From positions 66,876,675-66,940,674 of the forward strand of contig NC_085141.1 in the NCBI RefSeq assembly GCF_024139115.2: a DNA stretch of 64,000 nucleotides, in the 5' to 3' direction. This DNA comes from Armigeres subalbatus (lineage: Eukaryota; Arthropoda; Insecta; Diptera; Culicidae). The notes under the pieces are model-generated. The model worked only from the letters and a program-made list of their open reading frames with translations, was not told where the DNA came from and ran no database searches. Positions within the stretch are counted from its first letter, which is position 1; the number at the start of each line of letters is the position of its first letter. Shown here piece by piece: positions 43,130 through 54,204 of the stretch. The position numbers and the translations under genes are program-made.

Positions 43130-44939
43130 CTTAAATTCACATCAATTTATCTTTATTAGTTTACTATCGCATTAAATAAATATGTACAAAGATACTTCTT
43201 GCGTTTGTTTCTACTCGTTGCTCCATTCGCTTGTCGTGTCTACAATTAACATGCAATAAGCAGCTCAATTATGTTCATTTTTTGTTTCTAATTTTCACAA
43301 TTTTCTACGTTTTTCATACAAGTTTTTTATCGTCGTTTTTCATTTTCGTATTTGTTTGCTAATAGCTATGTTTTGTATTCACTAATTGTAAGTTCCCTAA
43401 CGTAACTGTTTGTGTTCGTGAAGTTTTGTCTGTATCGGTGTGTATGTTTTCTAATCGATCTTAATTTGGGCTAGAAAAAGAATTCCTTCTCCTCGTGCGG
43501 TAGTTTGGTCAAAACAGATTTTCCTACTACGCGTGTCTGAATTGGTGCATTATTAATTTCTTTCAACCCGAAATGCTTTGCTACTTGCTAATCTGTGTAA
43601 ATACTGCTGTAATATTCGGTAAGAAGTAGGGATTACGATTAGGGAGGGTAAACGTCGATTTGGTGGGCGGAGCAAATCTGGCGACTAGACTAGTGATGGG
43701 GCGCCATATCGTTTGCCACCAAATGTAGGAAGCCTGAACTAATCGAGGATGTTTCTAGTTACATATGTATACAACTTGAATTGGTTCGTTGGTGTTCCGT
43801 TAGTAGGTCATAGTGGTGACATTTAATAGATTCGGGTGAAAACGAGTTCACTACTAGGCAGAAGAAAAGGGACAGGGAGCTATAATTTAATAAATAAGTG
43901 TTCTTTAGATTCAAAGATACTTGTAATACATCCGGCTCTCCGGGATTTGGCAATACGCTATTGTTTGTTCTCCTCAGCCCGGACCTAGATATAACCTATT
44001 ACACGACATAATCTACAAAGTAGTGAAGGTATGAAATTCATAGATTCTTGTAGTTATTTCTACAATTTGAATTTTCTTTCTCTCTTTTTTCTAGGAGTAA
44101 TTTGGAAAAGGATGACTCATGGAAGGAAGACAGGTCGCAAAAAGGATTGTGGGCTGAATAAATTAAGCGTGAACATAAATAGGTTAGTATGAGAATGGAG
44201 AGGAGCTCAGAATTAAAGAAGCATGTTTTATATAATTTTCTTCTAAGATATAGATTTAGACGAAAACATAAAGTCATTAGTGCTAAGTTGAAGCTCCTTC
44301 TAAATGATAAATGTTGGATTTGAGGATGTTTGGGTGTGTGATTAGATATAAGTCATGTGAACGGGTGCATTCAAGGAAGCGTATTTTGAAGTTAGGACAG
44401 TTGCAACATTCGCCAGCAGATGAAGTCGCTGAGCACTCAGTAGGTAAGTTTCGTTGAATGGCTTTGGCGTTACTTGTTTTCTGGGAACCAACGAATATCT
44501 GTTTCCGAATGCTGAATCGCTCCTAACAGGGCTAGCACATTTCTTTGAACTTCACCAAGTAACTGACCACATAACCCACGCTTGGCCTCGATCGCGCAGG
44601 TAAAATGTCCAGAATGCCACTGTGTACCTAACCAATAAAACAAAAGCATCTAACGAATCGTTAACCATTCGAACAGCCAAGCTCCACATGCAATTCGTCG
44701 TGCACAACCGCGGCACCGCGGAGGGATCGGTTGAAGCGTTCTACTTTGACACCAGGAACACGTGTGAGCTGCTGGGAGGGAAAGATATGGATTGTTTGGG
44801 ATGAGTGTTGAATGTCAGTACCGGGACCCTTGTTTTACCTGGACAATGGCATGTGGTTAGCTACAAAATATAAAAGAGAAAAAGAAAAAAAAAGAAGAAA
44901 CCAAAAAAACGAGACCAGAATGTTGTTTGGTTACATGTA
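43130..44939 (-). other. Probable 3' untranslated region of the ZP-domain gene
   Basis: This stretch directly follows the ZP gene's stop codon on the minus strand. It is free of the inverted repeats found almost everywhere else between genes, which suggests constraint or transcription. AATAAA on the minus strand (TTTATT on plus, near 43150) could end the transcript. This is inference; no conserved element was tested. Confidence 0.35.
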
Positions 44940-46791
44940 TTAGTTCACCTTGAGAAACTGCGACACGAAGGTGGGAGCCGTACCTTTACGATCGAAGTGT
45001 CTCACCCGAACGAAGAGGAAAGCTGCGACTAGCGAGGCCACCGCCAGAACCAGTAGCAGCATTACTAGTCCACCGACAAAACTCGGCACTGACATACAGA
45101 TGGTTTCTGGATCCACCGTACGCTGCGACTGGATCACAACGGTTTCATTGCTAGCCGCACTGTTCAGAGCGAAGTTGACGTCTCCTGGCGCTACGACCTG
45201 GATGATTCGTTCCGTGTTGACGTCGGTCATTTCCTGAGCATCGCGTTTGTAGATGCGGGGCTTGATGACCAACTCCATCGTTTCGCGTCGTCGGCGAACT
45301 CCTCGCAGGTCATCCAAACCTTCGACCGAGCGCGGTCGCCCTCCTAGGCTGACTAAATTTCCATCGTTAGCTACATCGTCCTTTCGCTTAGTAACGGTTA
45401 CATATCCTGACTGTCCAGGTGGCGGCGGTGGCGGCATGTTGATATTGTCATGGATTTCGTTTTGCAGTTGATTTTGATTCGTATTTTGTTGAGAAGCATC
45501 TGATTGGCTGGAACCTTCCTTGTTTTCAACAGAATTGGCAGAAGTTTGAGCTTGTGGTGGTGGAACAACACTGTCCTGATTCTCAGAGTAGGCTCCGGAC
45601 GAGTCTGATGGGTGTCGTGGGTCAGGATATGCTGGTGGCACTCCATATTCCGACGGTGGTCCGTATTCTCCACTCAAAGCACCTGGAGCTCCATACTCTC
45701 CCGAAATTCCATTACCTGTCAAAGCTGGCAATCCGTAATCTCCTCCTCCGCACTTGGGCTCTGGGCAGTTGTATCGGCAAACTTGAATCACACATTGGAA
45801 GTGGACATTCATCGAATCCGGGAACTTGAAGGCCTGGAAGTACGCGAAAGACACAACCGATGCGGATGGCCCAAAGTTCTTGATTTTCTGGAATTTGCTC
45901 ATAATCTTTGGCCGCACGACGCATCCATGTTGATCGACTAGTTGAATTGGCGCACGCTTACCATCGTGAGCAACGCAGTTACGAACAAGCATATCGAACT
46001 TGTTCTCATCATCCTTGATAGCCAGCACCATGGTCATAGTTTGACCGATTTTCACGATACCCGAAACTTCAGAAGCCCATGGACCCTTACCGACCTGAAT
46101 CTGCATCCAGCATTGAAGATTGTCACCAAGGAAGTTTGCAGTCACAGCATGAAGCATGTCAACTTGGAATGGACGGAAAGTAACGGCCTTCTCGTAGAAA
46201 TCGTACCAAGTGCAACGCAACTTACGAGCCTAAAAAGCAGTCAATTATTCTCTGTAATTCCACGTTTAATGCACTCACGACACTTACCTGATCCCAGACT
46301 TCCTGCACGTATGGGTCGTACTGAATGATGATGGTGTTCTCCACATAGCTTCCGGACGGCGTCGGTGCGCCAAAGTTGGCTGCATTATGGTTCGCCGAAC
46401 TGCTCATCCCGCAGCTATTCAGGAAGATCTCGAAGGTCGCACTCAGGTGACCCGTGCCGGGTTTCAAATGCACACAGTGCTGATCACTGTAGAATCCCTT
46501 TGAGAAGATCATTCCATAGAAGGGTCGATCGAATTCGATGTTGACGCGCATATGCGTCTTCTCGCACTGCACCTGCAGATGCTTGATCTGGGGGCTATCG
46601 TTCGCGGCCGACAAGGGCCAAGGGTCGTCTCCACCGCCGCTGCTACTGATACTGCTGCCGCTACCCCCGCCGCCGCCACTCAACAAACCAGGCGTTCCAT
46701 ATACTGGTGATGGTGCTGGCGGCCCATAGACGGCCCTGTGCTCCAGGGGCAGTGCGGCCGAATCCACTAGAGGGGCGTCACAGTCGACATT
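44940..46791 (-). CDS. ZP-domain membrane protein, dusky/miniature/dusky-like family (last two exons)
   Basis: Exons 46791-46288 and 46229-44940 join in phase 0 (donor GTAAGT) and give 597 residues; the first starts at an acceptor (AG before AATGTCGACTGT), so a 5' exon with the signal peptide is missing. These proteins organise the apical extracellular matrix and cuticle shape. A Gly/Ser/Pro spacer leads to the ZP domain from about IKHLQVQCEKTHMRVNIEF, with MIFSKGFYSDQHCVHL and YDPYVQEVWDQARKLRCTWYD across the junction, and QIQVGKGPWASEVSGIVKIG and VCRYNCPEPKC later. A YGAPG/YGPPSEYGVPP repeat and a Gln/Asn/Pro-rich linker follow. RRRR (GVRRRRETM) is a furin-type site, then comes a membrane segment (SFVGGLVMLLLVLAVASLVAAF) and a short tail ending FLKVN. 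The ZP sequence looks closest to dusky-like, but I did not separate the three paralogs. Confidence 0.88.
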
Positions 46792-47000
46792 CTGGAATGG
46801 GCAAAAGAAAAAATGTTTTCGGTTTTAATATTTATTATTAAAATTGTCTATTAAATTGTCTACGCTAAATGTAATACTAATCAAGTTACACAACCAGCAA
46901 GAATGGCTTCAGGGTTTCAGTAAGTCATTGATAATAAGGTTGATCAGACTGAATGTAACTGACAATAAACGACGAGTTAGGCGAGTTAGTACATAGTTAG
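46792..47000. other. ZP gene intron sequence, start
   Basis: On the minus strand this lies upstream of the acceptor at 46792-46793. The intron continues rightward for an unknown distance, since no 5' exon was recognised up to 64000. The repeats from here to the right edge may therefore all be intronic. Confidence 0.5.
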
Positions 47001-47075
47001 TTGCAATCTTTACAGCTACGTATTTCGACCTCAACTGTAAGGCCTTCTTTAGTGTCTTACTTGACTAGACTTATA
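47001..47075 (-). repeat. Worn Penelope terminal-repeat fragment
   Basis: Minus strand: TACTTGACT-type start, then CTAAAGAAGGCCTTACAG, GGTCGAAATACGTA. The hammerhead-like core is mutated (CTAAAGA for CTGAAGA). Presumably an end fragment. Confidence 0.7.
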
Positions 47076-47399
47076 AGATAATAAGAAATCCAAGCCACTA
47101 AGGCAGTGGTTCTCAACCTTTTTCTTGAGAGGTACTCCTTCGAACTTTTGCATTTTTTGAGGTACCCCCTAATTTTTCCCCTAACTAATAAGATATATGA
47201 AAAACGAACCCGAAAACAAGCTGCTCTCTAAAAAAATGTCCGAAGTTTTCATTATTCCGTGAAACATTTCAATTCAAATTATAGTTTATACATCAAGCTT
47301 CCTACAAGACTTTGAGGACTACACTGCCTGTAATTGCATAAATGTCACATCCTTGCTGGATTTCCTACTCATATGGGACAAATATGCGGCTACAGGCAG

Positions 47400-48015
47400 T
47401 ACAAGACTTTGAGGCTTCCGAGCCTCTTGAAAGGTGGCTTCCATGAGCTTATGAAAGGTGGCTTTCATGAGCCTATGAAAGGTGGCTTTCGAGCCTCTCA
47501 AAACGAGGCTTCTGAGCATCTAGAATAGACGCTTCTCAACCCGTTAAAAGGAGGCTTTCAAATCTCCTAAAAGAAGAACTCTGGGCCTCTTAAAGAGAAA
47601 CTTCTGAGCCTGTTAAAAGAAGGCTTATGAGCTTCAAAAAGCTCACGCTTTCTAGCTTCTTGAAAGGATGCTTCTCAGCCTCTTAGTGGGAGGCTTCCGA
47701 GCCTCTAGAAATGAAGCTACCTGTCCTCTTGAAATAAGGCTTAGGATCGTCTCCGAAAGGAGGCTTCTGAGCGTCTTAAAAGGACGCATTTCAGCCTCTT
47801 AAAAGAATGCTTATTAGGCTCAAGTCTCCTGGAAGTATCTTTAAAAAAGGCTTCGGAGCCTTTTGAAAGGATGCTTCTGAGCCTTTTGAAAAAAAGCTTT
47901 CAAGGCTCTTGGCAGAAGGCTTCGGAGACTTTTGAAAGGATGCTTATGAGCCTATTGGAAAAGAGGCTTTCTAGGCTCTTGGCAGAAGGTTTCGAAGCCT
48001 GTTGAAAGGAGACTT
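47400..48015. repeat. Degenerate GCCTCTTGAAAGGAGGCTTC array
   Basis: Variants of GAGCCTCTTGAAAGGAGGCT recur about every 25-40 nt, some 18 times, with changes at most positions. The unit is partly self-complementary (GAGCCT/AGGCTT). Confidence 0.75.
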
Positions 48016-48017
48016 AA

Positions 48018-48113
48018 GGCTCCCACGGAATACAGCGGAACGGCGACGGAAACGACAAATTTGACAGTAAGTCCATATATTTTCTGTCATATTTTCCGTT
48101 TCCGTTGTAAGCC
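48018..48113. mobile_element. Worn palindromic MITE of the 18874 family
   Basis: GGAACGGCGACGGAAACGAC and TTTTCCGTTTCCGTTGTAAG, with AAATTTGACAG inside, match the palindrome at 18874-18991. It is nested in the hAT-ended element. Confidence 0.7.
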
Positions 48114-48578
48114 AGCACAACTATCACTTTTATTATTCCAGCTCTGATGCGTCGCAGAATGCGTGGAGTAATATAAATAAGGGAGTTAGAAGCAGAGGGG
48201 TGTAAGTGACTTTTTGGTCAAATTTGAGATGATTACAGCAAACAATGCTTTTGTTTTAGAGCTTTGCGGCTATATATTCTGATATAGTTTGTGTGTTATT
48301 TGTAAAAACTGTGAAAATTCACATAAAATTAATATTTTTTTTCGATTCCCGGTTTGAAAATTAGAATCCTGTTAGCATCATTATATACGAATGCAAAAAT
48401 GATAATTGGCTAAGTTAATAACTGTGGAAATGCTTAATGAACACTAAGTTGCAAGGCAGCAATGTTCCAGATGTGATAACAAAAAAGAAAGCGAAAGAGG
48501 TTGGGGTGGGAAGGATTCAAAAGTTTACAATGAAAAGCTTTAGAATAAAAAATTATCAAAACTGTATCAGTATCAGTA

Positions 48579-48887
48579 GGTTTTTATTGGAATCCACCAT
48601 TACGCGTTTGTGTCTGAAGTACCCCCTGGGGCCAGCAAAGGTACCCCCAGGGGTACATGTACCCCAGATTGAGAATCGCTGCACTAAGGGATTAAGACGT
48701 GTTTTCTCTCCTATATTTTGGCGACGATGTGCAATTGAAAGATTTACTCCGGAGCTTTGTCTTGGCCAATGGTAAATCTACCCATAATTAAGCGACAAAC
48801 ATTGCTGGTAAAACGAACCACAATTTATCTGGGGATGATATGGTGATTAGGTTCTTGAGAATAGATTTGTTGTAATTAAAGCCGTTG
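48579..48887. repeat. Tandem duplication unit A (first part)
   Basis: 309 nt matching 51024-51332 with a handful of changes and no length difference. The first 103 nt are the right end of the hAT-ended element, the rest is its flank. Unit A continues at 50746-50759 and 50968-51015 after two insertions. Confidence 0.85.
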
Positions 48888-48888
48888 A

Positions 48889-50745
48889 ACTATGGTCCAG
48901 GATACAGATTTACGCGGAAAGATGAATTTTACGCCAAAACTATATTTTTTAGAAAAAACTGTTGTTCTACAAAATTGTTCGAAATAGTAAGGCCATCATT
49001 ATGGTTCTACCAAAAAATAGGGTGGCCCATCATATAAAAAAATAGAAAATATTTTTTTTATTTCTCAGAATATTGACATGTTATGTTCTACAAAGTTGTA
49101 GCGCAGCTAATTCCAATCAATTTTGCTAAAAAACTTTTTCTGTAGCTCTTAAGTTGGCTGATTTAGAGTAATTTTACCTAATTGGATTAGGGTGTACCTC
49201 AAAAAAACAGTATTTTTGATCTTATTTTTTTGTTTCATATTTCTCGAAAAAGTCGTCCTCAGGTGACTTTTGAAGCTCAAAAAAATGCAACTTTTGATGG
49301 GTAAATATGCACAATATCTTTTTCCGATCAAAAGTTAAAATCATTTTTCTGTCAAAATTACATTTTTTTCATAAGTTGATATCTCCGGTTAGGGCAGACC
49401 AAAAAATATGTTTACACGGCATCTAAAAGAGAAATTAATATTATTCATTATTTCCAAAAATTGGGGATATGTTATTTTTTTATCTCAAGTTTTACCAATT
49501 TTACTAAAATCATGTTTTTTCAAATAAATTGATATAACTCGAAAACGGAAGAAGATACAGACGATATTCTTATAGCAAAACATGCGTTTTGAAAAGCCCC
49601 AAAAGTCTTCAGAAGGTGACATCCGTGAAAAATGAAAAATGAACTGAGCAGATCATAAATCTTGTTTTTTGAGGAACACCCTAATCCTGGTAAGTAAAAT
49701 TACTCTAAACAAGTGAGCTTAAGAGCTACATAAAAAGTTTATATAGCAAAGTTGATTGGAAAAAGCTACGCTACAACTTTGTAGAATATTTTACGTCAAT
49801 ATTCCGCAAAATAAAAAAAATGGAGATTTTACATTTTTATAAAATGGCCCACCCTATTTTTCGGTAACTTTATAATAAGGGCCCAAGTATCCAGAAAAAC
49901 TTTGTAGAACAAATTTTGTTTCTTAAAAGTATGCTTCAGGCCGAAAATGCATCTTTTCTCGTAAATCTTGCAATACGATGATAATGATAAAACTTATAAA
50001 AAGTGTTAGAGCTGTAGATTTTTTATTTTTCATTTCTAACGAATGTCATCTTCTGAAGACGCGTGTTTTGCTATAAGAATATCGTCTGTATCTTTTTCCG
50101 TTGTCGAGTTATATTAATTTATTTGAAAAAACATGATTTTAGTAAAATTGGTAAAACTTGAGATAAAAAAATAACATATCCCCAATTTTTGACATAATAA
50201 AGAATATTAATTTATCTTTCAAATGCCGTGTAAACATATTTTTTTGGTCTGCCCTAACTGGAGATATCAACTTATGAAAAAAATGTAATTTTGATAGAAA
50301 AACGATTATAACTTTTGATCGGAAAAAGATATTGAGCATATTTACCCATCAAAAGTTGCATTTTTTTGAGCTCTAAAAGTCACCTGAAGACGACTTTTTC
50401 GAGAAATCTGAAACAAAAATACTGTTTTTTTGAGGTACACCCTAATCCAATTAGGTAAAATTGCTCTAAATCAGCCAACTTAAGAGCTACAGAAAAAGTT
50501 TTTTAGCAAAATTGATTGGAATAAGCTACGCTACAGCTTTGTAAAACATAACATGTCAATATTCCAAGAAATAAAAAAAATATTTTCTTATTTTTTTTAT
50601 ATGATGGGCCACTCTATTTTTTGGTAAAACCATAATGATGGCCTTACTATTTTGAACAATTTTGTAGAACAACAGTTTTTTCTAAAAAATATAGTTTTGG
50701 CGTAAAATTCATCTTTCCGCGTAAATCTGTATCCTGGACCATAGT
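48889..50745. mobile_element. 1.86-kb palindromic element
   Basis: Arms 48889-49640 and about 50020-50745 are reverse complements with modest divergence, outer sequence ACTATGGTCCAGGATACAG and CTGTATCCTGGACCATAGT. The centre (49640-50020) contains a third, more diverged copy of the arm's outer part (ATGGCCCACCCTATTTTT). CGTTG borders both ends (48883-48887 and 50747-50751). Inner landmarks are GGGTGGCCCATCATAT and CCTAATTGGATTAGGGTGTA. No coding frame. The layout and wording resemble the element at 41029-41600. Confidence 0.75.
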
Positions 50746-50759
50746 GCGTTGTGGCAATA

Positions 50760-50967
50760 TTGTGCTTCCAGTTGAAAACCGAAGTGAGCTCTCGCGACGA
50801 TTGAGTTTTTCCTTATTTCCTGATGTCGCAACTGCATTGCGACTAGTGCGCATTTATGCCACCGCCGTGCGCCATGATGCGCACTAGTCGCGACGTAGTT
50901 GCGACAAAATGAAACGGGAGAAAACTCGATTGTCGCGAGAGCTCACTTCGGTTTTCAACTGGAAGTA
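50760..50967. mobile_element. Palindromic MITE with CAATA duplication
   Basis: Arms CTTCCAGTTGAAAACCGAAG and CTTCGGTTTTCAACTGGAAG, then GAGCTCTCGCGACGAT and ATTGTCGCGAGAGCTC, then ACTAGTGCGCAT and ATGCGCACTAGT. CAATA at 50755-50759 and 50968-50972 is the duplication; unit B has the site once (CCAATACTCTTAGGG near 51335). Confidence 0.8.
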
Positions 50968-51023
50968 CAATACTCTTAGGGATGAAGTACACTTAAATAC
51001 ATACTTTTTTTTAAATACATACC

Positions 51024-51376
51024 GGTTTTTATTGGAATCCACCATTACGCGTTTGTGTCTGAAGTACCACCTGGGGCCAGCAAAGGTACCCCCAGGGGTA
51101 CATGTACCCCAGATTGAGAATCGCTGCACTAAGGGATTAAGACGTGTTTTCTCTCCTATATTTTGGCGACGATGTGAAATTGAAAGATTTACTTTGGAGC
51201 TTTGTCTTGGCTAATGGTAAATCTACCCATAATTAAGCGACAAATATTGCTGGTAAAACGAACCACAATTTATCTGGGGATGATATGGTGCTTAGGTCCC
51301 TGAGAATAGATTTGTTGTAATTGAAGCCGTTGTGCCAATACTCTTAGGGATGAAGTACTCTTAAATACATACTTTT
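51024..51376. repeat. Tandem duplication unit B
   Basis: Second copy of the 48579-48887 unit plus its following ~45 nt (CCAATACTCTTAGGGATGAA). It carries the right end of a hAT element without its left end, so it arose by duplication rather than transposition. Confidence 0.82.
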
Positions 51377-51736
51377 CACTTAGAGAAACTTGGAATTAGT
51401 AGTCAACCCTAAAAAGGCTGTAATGGAAATTTGAGTACTAGAACTCAGTGCGAGACCTCTTCATTGAATGTTCTGAATAAAATGTGGTTTCGATTGTTTA
51501 ATTTGAAGAGGTCATTCTTATTTAAATGATCCCATCCTAAACCGATGGAAACGCTATGTCGCACCTTATACTTGTTGTGGTCGTAATCGAAAAACACGTT
51601 GGATACACCATTATAAATATGGAAAATCACTCTTAAGATATTCCCGTGCAGTGGCGACAATTGAAGTACCATTTCCAAAACCCTATTTCACTTGTAATCC
51701 AAATCCTCACTACTATTATAAAACAATTTTTCTTGC
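51377..51736. other. Spacer, no gene
   Basis: AT-rich sequence without recognised repeats. The short frame at 51445-51678 on the minus strand has no ATG-led similarity to anything I know. Confidence 0.4.
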
Positions 51737-52195
51737 TGGCGTTCCACAGAAGAATGAACACATGAATGCGGGCGTCCCATCACGCAAAAATGTGAGCCTT
51801 CCTATAAATAATAATAACATCTTCTTGTGAGCGGCCCACCAACGCAGAGGAAGAATCTATTGAATGTGGGCGTCCCACCACTATGAATTGTAATCATTCC
51901 GATGCACAATAACTCCATTTTTCGCTACAAGAACGTCGCACCACGCAGAACTGTGATCATTCCGATCCACAATAAGACCATTGTAGGCGACCCACCAACG
52001 CAGAGGAAGAATCTCTTGAATGTGGGCGTCCCACCATGTAGAATTATGACCATTCCTATCCAAAATAACTCCATCCATTTTGCGGGCGTCCCGCCAATGC
52101 AGAGGAAAAATCTATTGAGTGCGAGCGTCCCACCACGTAGATTTGTGATCATTCCGTATATCACCATTCTTCTTGCAGGCTGTTACATAGAAACC
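51737..52195. repeat. Two-part degenerate minisatellite
   Basis: Units begin GGGCGTCCCACCA or a variant about nine times. Short units of about 38 nt (CCACCAACGCAGAGGAAGAA then TCTATTGAATGT) alternate with long units of 55-62 nt (GAATTGTGATCATTCCGATC then CACAATAACTCCAT), giving a compound period near 97 nt. Overlapping open frames on both strands come from the period being out of step with stops; no protein is implied. Confidence 0.8.
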
Positions 52196-53352
52196 CTTCA
52201 ATTAATGCTAATACGGTCACCGAGTTAAAAAATATGAGGCTCCAAGCGGTAATTTTTCCTTGATCCGTTATGTTAACCAAATCTTTTTATCATCTATCTT
52301 TTCTTTGAAGCAACTCACGAACGGATAGGTCGATTTGCAAGATTTTCTCATTAATCGATTCATCTTGAAATAAATCGTGTTTGAATATACAGTTTGCAAA
52401 TTTCATGAGAAAAGTTGAAGAACTGTCAATATACAATATCAGGACGAGTTGTGAAGGAACCCAATGCGATTGCACAAAAAATAATCTAGAGTGCGGCATC
52501 ACAATCAACTCGGTAATCGACATTCTGTTCGCAAAACTTAAATTCAACCCCGAGCAAGTACATTCTGCTAGTATCAGTATAAATGACACATTCCGGCGTG
52601 ACGTTACAACGTTTTGATGTACCTTTAAATGGTTTTCTGGAGAAAGCTTGCATAAAACATCTGTAAACATATGCATATTATTACATATTCTGAATCCTTA
52701 TAAAATTTCAGATCGAATAGATACATTAACACTGAATATGTGTAGGAAAATGGCTTTCTGGGATGCAATTAGCTGCGTGACGTTACAACGCGCTTGAATT
52801 CGTGATTTTGTACCTTGACTTATACATGGATAATTCTCTGCTCTGGTTGTTATTTTACTCCAAAAATAATGAACACCTTTCAAATATATGAGGATAATGG
52901 ATGACCCTATGGGGTAATATGCCTAAAATACGGACTAAGTTCGTTTTATTCGACATAAACATTTCGTGACGTTACAACGCGAGGCGCTCTAAAAACAGGT
53001 TTTTCAAAGCGTTGTAACGTCACGAAAAAGTATACCACTTTAAAATCAATTTTAACATGAGTTTTCAATCCATAGTGTATGGTATTGTACCAAAATGAAA
53101 AAGATATAATGTTCGATGCTGTATTAGGTGAAATCCTGGTTTTGATCAATGGCACGGAGCGTTAATTCCAATGCCCAAATTTGCAATCTGGAACCCATAT
53201 TTAGGCTTCTTTGTAAGATTTAAACGAGTAGAAACAAAAAGCTGATCGTTCGAGCATAATACACAGTGTTTGGTCTTATGTCAAAATTGCGGCATAACTA
53301 AAATTTAAATTTAATTAAAAATGCATTTGAAATCTAAAATTTTATTATAATA
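52196..53352. repeat. Region marked by CGTGACGTTACAACGC, left cluster
   Basis: The 16-mer CGTGACGTTACAACGC or a one-base variant lies at 52596-52611, 52776-52791 and 52965-52980, and inverted at 53009-53024. The third and fourth copies form a hairpin. No frame is convincing. The minus strand at 52290-52360 reads similarly to the plus strand near 61455-61520 (EKILQI, VREL), so both derive from one repeat family. Confidence 0.6.
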
Positions 53353-53523
53353 GGGGGAATGACGGCTTTGGCAGGTTTTGTTCTATTATTGGCAGGGGTT
53401 TTTTTTATGACTGACTAGGCTCAAATTTGGCCTAAACTTTCTTTGCATATCAAAGAGTATTGTGGTCAAATTTCACCCCCCTGCCAATAATAGAACAAAA
53501 CCTGCCAAAGCCGTCTTTCCCCC
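53353..53523. mobile_element. Palindromic MITE with TA duplication
   Basis: GGGGGAATGACGGCTTTGGC and GCCAAAGCCGTCTTTCCCCC start the arms, which continue AGGTTTTGTTCTATTATTGG and its reverse without mismatch. TA flanks at 53351-53352 and 53524-53525. 171 nt, about 50-nt arms. Confidence 0.85.
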
Positions 53524-53839
53524 TAGTAGAAGCAAGTGTGTACAATTAAACTTTATATTCCGAACGCTCGCTTTGATGCTTGGGTTTTCAAATGCCAAAT
53601 TTCTTGAAAGTAACTGCAATAGCAGAACTAGTTCTGATTGTCTATTCCACATTCCACGTGAAACACAAGATATATATACTTCAAGAAATCTAACATTAGT
53701 TACCTGATAAGTACATTGTTTATCAACCTCATCGTTGAAGATTTTTTTTTTAGGTTTGTCACATTTCATTTGGTATCAAACGCATGAACGCGCATAGTCA
53801 CTCTCAATGCGATTTGAGGTTTTTTAGCCCCGGGAGGCT

Positions 53840-54204
53840 ATGGATACAATCGCAACGCCTGACTTCTACACCAAGAAATTTCACATTGATGGTTGCATAG
53901 TACTGATCCTAACTAAACTGGTAGGGACACGGCAGGTATTTCCGTCCATCGTCGTAGAGGCTAAAACCAACTACAGCAACGTCCATTTGCTAGAACTCCA
54001 CTATAGCCGAACGTTTCACCTGAGCATACGATTTGAAACCGATGAGTTTGTCAAAAAAGTGTCTCTTTTATTCGTTTTCTAGACTATGACGAAGAGACGA
54101 AAATGCCTGCCTTAACTCTACCTTTGGACCTCTGCGGGCAGTATTTCTTTCGGCAGAACAAATTTCAAAAACCTGGCCGAGGTCTAGTTGATCATGTACA
54201 CTGA
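53840..54204 (+). pseudogene. Unrecognised two-frame coding fragment
   Basis: An ATG-led frame at 53840-54082 (80 residues: KKFHIDGCIVLILTKLVGTR, later TNYSNVHLLELHYSRTFHLS) is followed without a gap by a second frame to 54204 (YDEETKMPALTLPL, DLCGQYFFRQNKFQKPGRGL). The residue mix is protein-like in both, and TTTTCTAG just before the second frame could be an acceptor, or a base may have been lost. I recognise no family. It lies between clusters of the CGTGACGTTACAACGC motif and could be a remnant of that element's gene. Confidence 0.3.

Larger units (their letters stand above)
47104..48681. mobile_element. Non-autonomous hAT-like element with degenerate array, 8-bp duplication
   Basis: Ends CAGTGGTTCTCAACC and GATTGAGAATCGCTG are inverted repeats of the common hAT kind, and CACTAAGG stands on both sides (47096-47103 and 48682-48689). 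Subterminal GGTACCCCC-type repeats occur at both ends (AGGTACTCC, AGGTACCCCC; GTACCCCCTGGGG, GGTACCCCCAGGGGTACATG). The middle is the degenerate array at 47400-48015 followed by a palindromic MITE (48018-48113). No transposase frame. Confidence 0.85.

Noticed and set aside
51737..52195. CRISPR-like array of repeats and spacers
   Set aside because: Units are diverged, spacing is uneven, the 'spacers' repeat among themselves, and the genome is eukaryotic. It is a minisatellite.
51881..52228. Long open frames with repeated residues on both strands
   Set aside because: They are produced by the minisatellite period, and frames on opposite strands overlap completely.
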